Source: Acholeplasmataceae bacterium (lineage in GTDB: Bacteria > Bacillota_I > Bacilli_A > Acholeplasmatales > Acholeplasmataceae). From it: 7,555 bases of DNA. A program made the translations under genes and the position numbers. The notes under the pieces were generated by a model, which did no database searches, was not told the DNA's origin, and saw only the letters and a program-made list of their open reading frames with translations. The stretch covers positions 1 to 7,555 of the forward strand of contig DNNX01000102.1 of NCBI GenBank assembly GCA_003497445.1, in the 5' to 3' direction. Below, piece by piece: positions 6,612 to 7,555 of the stretch. The stretch's first letter is position 1. Every line of letters begins with the position of its first letter.

Positions 6612-6640
6612 TTGTGTAAACGCATTCATTAAATTATAAT
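6612..6640 (+). promoter_or_regulatory. SigA-type promoter of the sugar ABC ATPase gene
   Basis: A perfect -10 box TATAAT (6635-6640) lies 17 bp after TTGTGT (6612-6617), which keeps the key TTG of the -35 consensus but is weak in the rest. Transcription should begin near 6647, about 20 bases before the start codon. A weak -35 beside operator-like sequences fits a regulated promoter. Confidence 0.65.
6615..6628 (+). promoter_or_regulatory. cre-like catabolite control site (CcpA/LacI-family operator)
   Basis: TGTAAACGCATTCA matches the cre consensus TGWAANCGNTNWCA at 13 of 14 positions; the exception is A for T at the tenth. It overlaps the -35 box and lies within the -35/-10 spacer, a position at which CcpA binding would block RNA polymerase. 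It fits the downstream gene, a carbohydrate-uptake ATPase. Another LacI-family repressor with a similar operator is also possible. Confidence 0.6.
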
Positions 6641-6666
6641 TATGATATATTAAATAAGGAGTTTTT

Positions 6667-7555
6667 ATGGCAACATTACAATTAAAAGATATTAATAAAA
6701 TATATCCAAATGGTGTTCAAGCTGTATTTGATTTTAACTTATCTATTAAAGATAAAGAATTTATCGTATTTGTAGGTCCTTCTGGATGTGGCAAGTCTAC
6801 AACATTAAGAATGATTGCTGGACTTGAAGAAATTACATCCGGTGAATTATACATTGATGAGGAAATGGTGAATGATAAAGCACCTAAAGACAGAAACATT
6901 GCGATGGTTTTCCAATCATACGCTTTATATCCACATATGAGTGTTTATGATAATATGGCGTTCGGTTTGAAACTTCGTAAAATGCCAAAAGATCAAATTG
7001 AAGAAAAAGTAAACCAAGCAGCAGAAATATTAGGTTTATCCCCATATTTAGATCGTAAACCAAAAGCACTCTCAGGTGGTCAACGTCAACGTGTTGCATT
7101 AGGACGTGCAATTGTCCGTAATGCAAAAGTGTTCTTAATGGATGAACCATTATCTAACTTAGATGCGAAACTTCGTGTACAGATGCGCGGAGAATTAATT
7201 AAATTACACAATCAAATTGAAACAACAACCATTTATGTAACCCATGACCAAATTGAAGCGATGACAATGGCGAGTCGTATTGTTGTTATGAAAGATGGTT
7301 ATATCATGCAAGTAGGTTCACCTAAAGAAATTTATGACAACCCAAACAATATGTTTGTTGCTGGTTTTATTGGTACACCGCCAATGAACTTCATTCATGG
7401 GCGTGTAAATAAACAAGGTATCTTTATTGCAGGCAAACATACGATTGAACTTCCTCAAGATAAATTTGAAATCATTAAGTTCCACAAAATGATTGAAAAA
7501 GATATTGTTTTAGGTATCCGACCTGAAGATATACATGATGATCAAGTTGTTATGA
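6667..7555 (+). CDS. msmK: MsmK/UgpC/MalK-type sugar ABC transporter ATPase (5' part, truncated by window end)
   Basis: This is the energising ATPase of CUT1-type carbohydrate importers, acting on the cytoplasmic face of the membrane with separate permeases. The 296 residues seen contain Walker A GPSGCGKST (37-45), Q-loop Gln83 (MVFQSYALYPHM), signature LSGGQRQRV (135-143), Walker B FLMDEPLSNLD (156-166) and switch His193 (VTHD). FIGTPPMNF after the ATPase core and GIRPED (283-288) mark the C-terminal regulatory domain of the MalK group. Family members are about 360-380 residues, so roughly 70 are missing beyond 7555. AAGGAG (6656-6661) at 5-base spacing supports the start. The substrate cannot be told from the ATPase; the symbol stands for the subfamily, and UgpC is an equal option. 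No permease or binding protein is seen in the window, so it may be a shared ATPase. Confidence 0.93.
   Translation, partial: MATLQLKDINKIYPNGVQAVFDFNLSIKDKEFIVFVGPSGCGKSTTLRMIAGLEEITSGELYIDEEMVNDKAPKDRNIAMVFQSYALYPHMSVYDNMAFGLKLRKMPKDQIEEKVNQAAEILGLSPYLDRKPKALSGGQRQRVALGRAIVRNAKVFLMDEPLSNLDAKLRVQMRGELIKLHNQIETTTIYVTHDQIEAMTMASRIVVMKDGYIMQVGSPKEIYDNPNNMFVAGFIGTPPMNFIHGRVNKQGIFIAGKHTIELPQDKFEIIKFHKMIEKDIVLGIRPEDIHDDQVVM

Noticed and set aside
6717..7150. Minus-strand open frames opposite the sugar ABC ATPase
   Set aside because: They run antisense to an unmistakable ABC ATPase with no initiation signals.
1..7555. CRISPR array, insertion sequence, tRNA/rRNA gene, prophage or attachment site
   Set aside because: I saw no spaced direct repeats, transposase or integrase motifs, long terminal inverted repeats or cloverleaf-like sequence; the window is almost fully occupied by housekeeping-type genes.

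Overview
The window is AT-rich, low-GC bacterial DNA with strong AAGGAGG-type ribosome binding sites. TGA is used as a real stop: sufC and sufU end in TGA inside overlaps with the next gene, and the small regulator gene also ends in TGA. Tryptophan is encoded by TGG. This argues for the standard bacterial code and against a code-4 Mycoplasma. The best guess is a low-GC Firmicute or an Acholeplasma-like mollicute. That assignment is inference from composition and gene content; no marker gene fixes it.

Layout: (1) positions 1-216 hold the 3' end of an unidentified gene. It converges on (2) an unrecognised eight-helix membrane protein on the minus strand (240-1163), and the two share one bidirectional terminator. 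(3) A 137-bp intergenic region carries two divergent promoters with a perfect 10-bp palindrome between them. (4) Positions 1301-5963 hold a complete sufC-sufD-sufS-sufU-sufB operon, in the same order as in Bacillus subtilis, closed by a strong hairpin terminator. (5) A small orphan protein with a PucR/CdaR-type DNA-binding C-terminus follows at 6029-6589. (6) A second regulatory region has a promoter, an inverted repeat and a near-perfect cre (CcpA-type) site. It precedes (7) the 5' part of an MsmK/UgpC/MalK-type sugar ABC transporter ATPase, which runs off the window at 7555.

The suf genes form one iron-sulfur cluster assembly unit. SufS takes sulfur from cysteine, SufU receives it, and the SufB/SufC/SufD scaffold builds the cluster with ATP hydrolysed by SufC. 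The genes overlap or nearly touch (4-bp, 1-bp and 8-bp overlaps, and one 8-bp gap), so translational coupling is likely. Departures from the textbook system are a short SufD (280 aa) and a SufU with two extra cysteines beside a metal-ligand cysteine. The final section looks like carbon-uptake machinery under catabolite control. I see no wholly new system; the most checkable leads are the cre/inverted-repeat promoter, the short SufD, the SufU cysteine cluster and the palindrome in the divergent suf promoter region.
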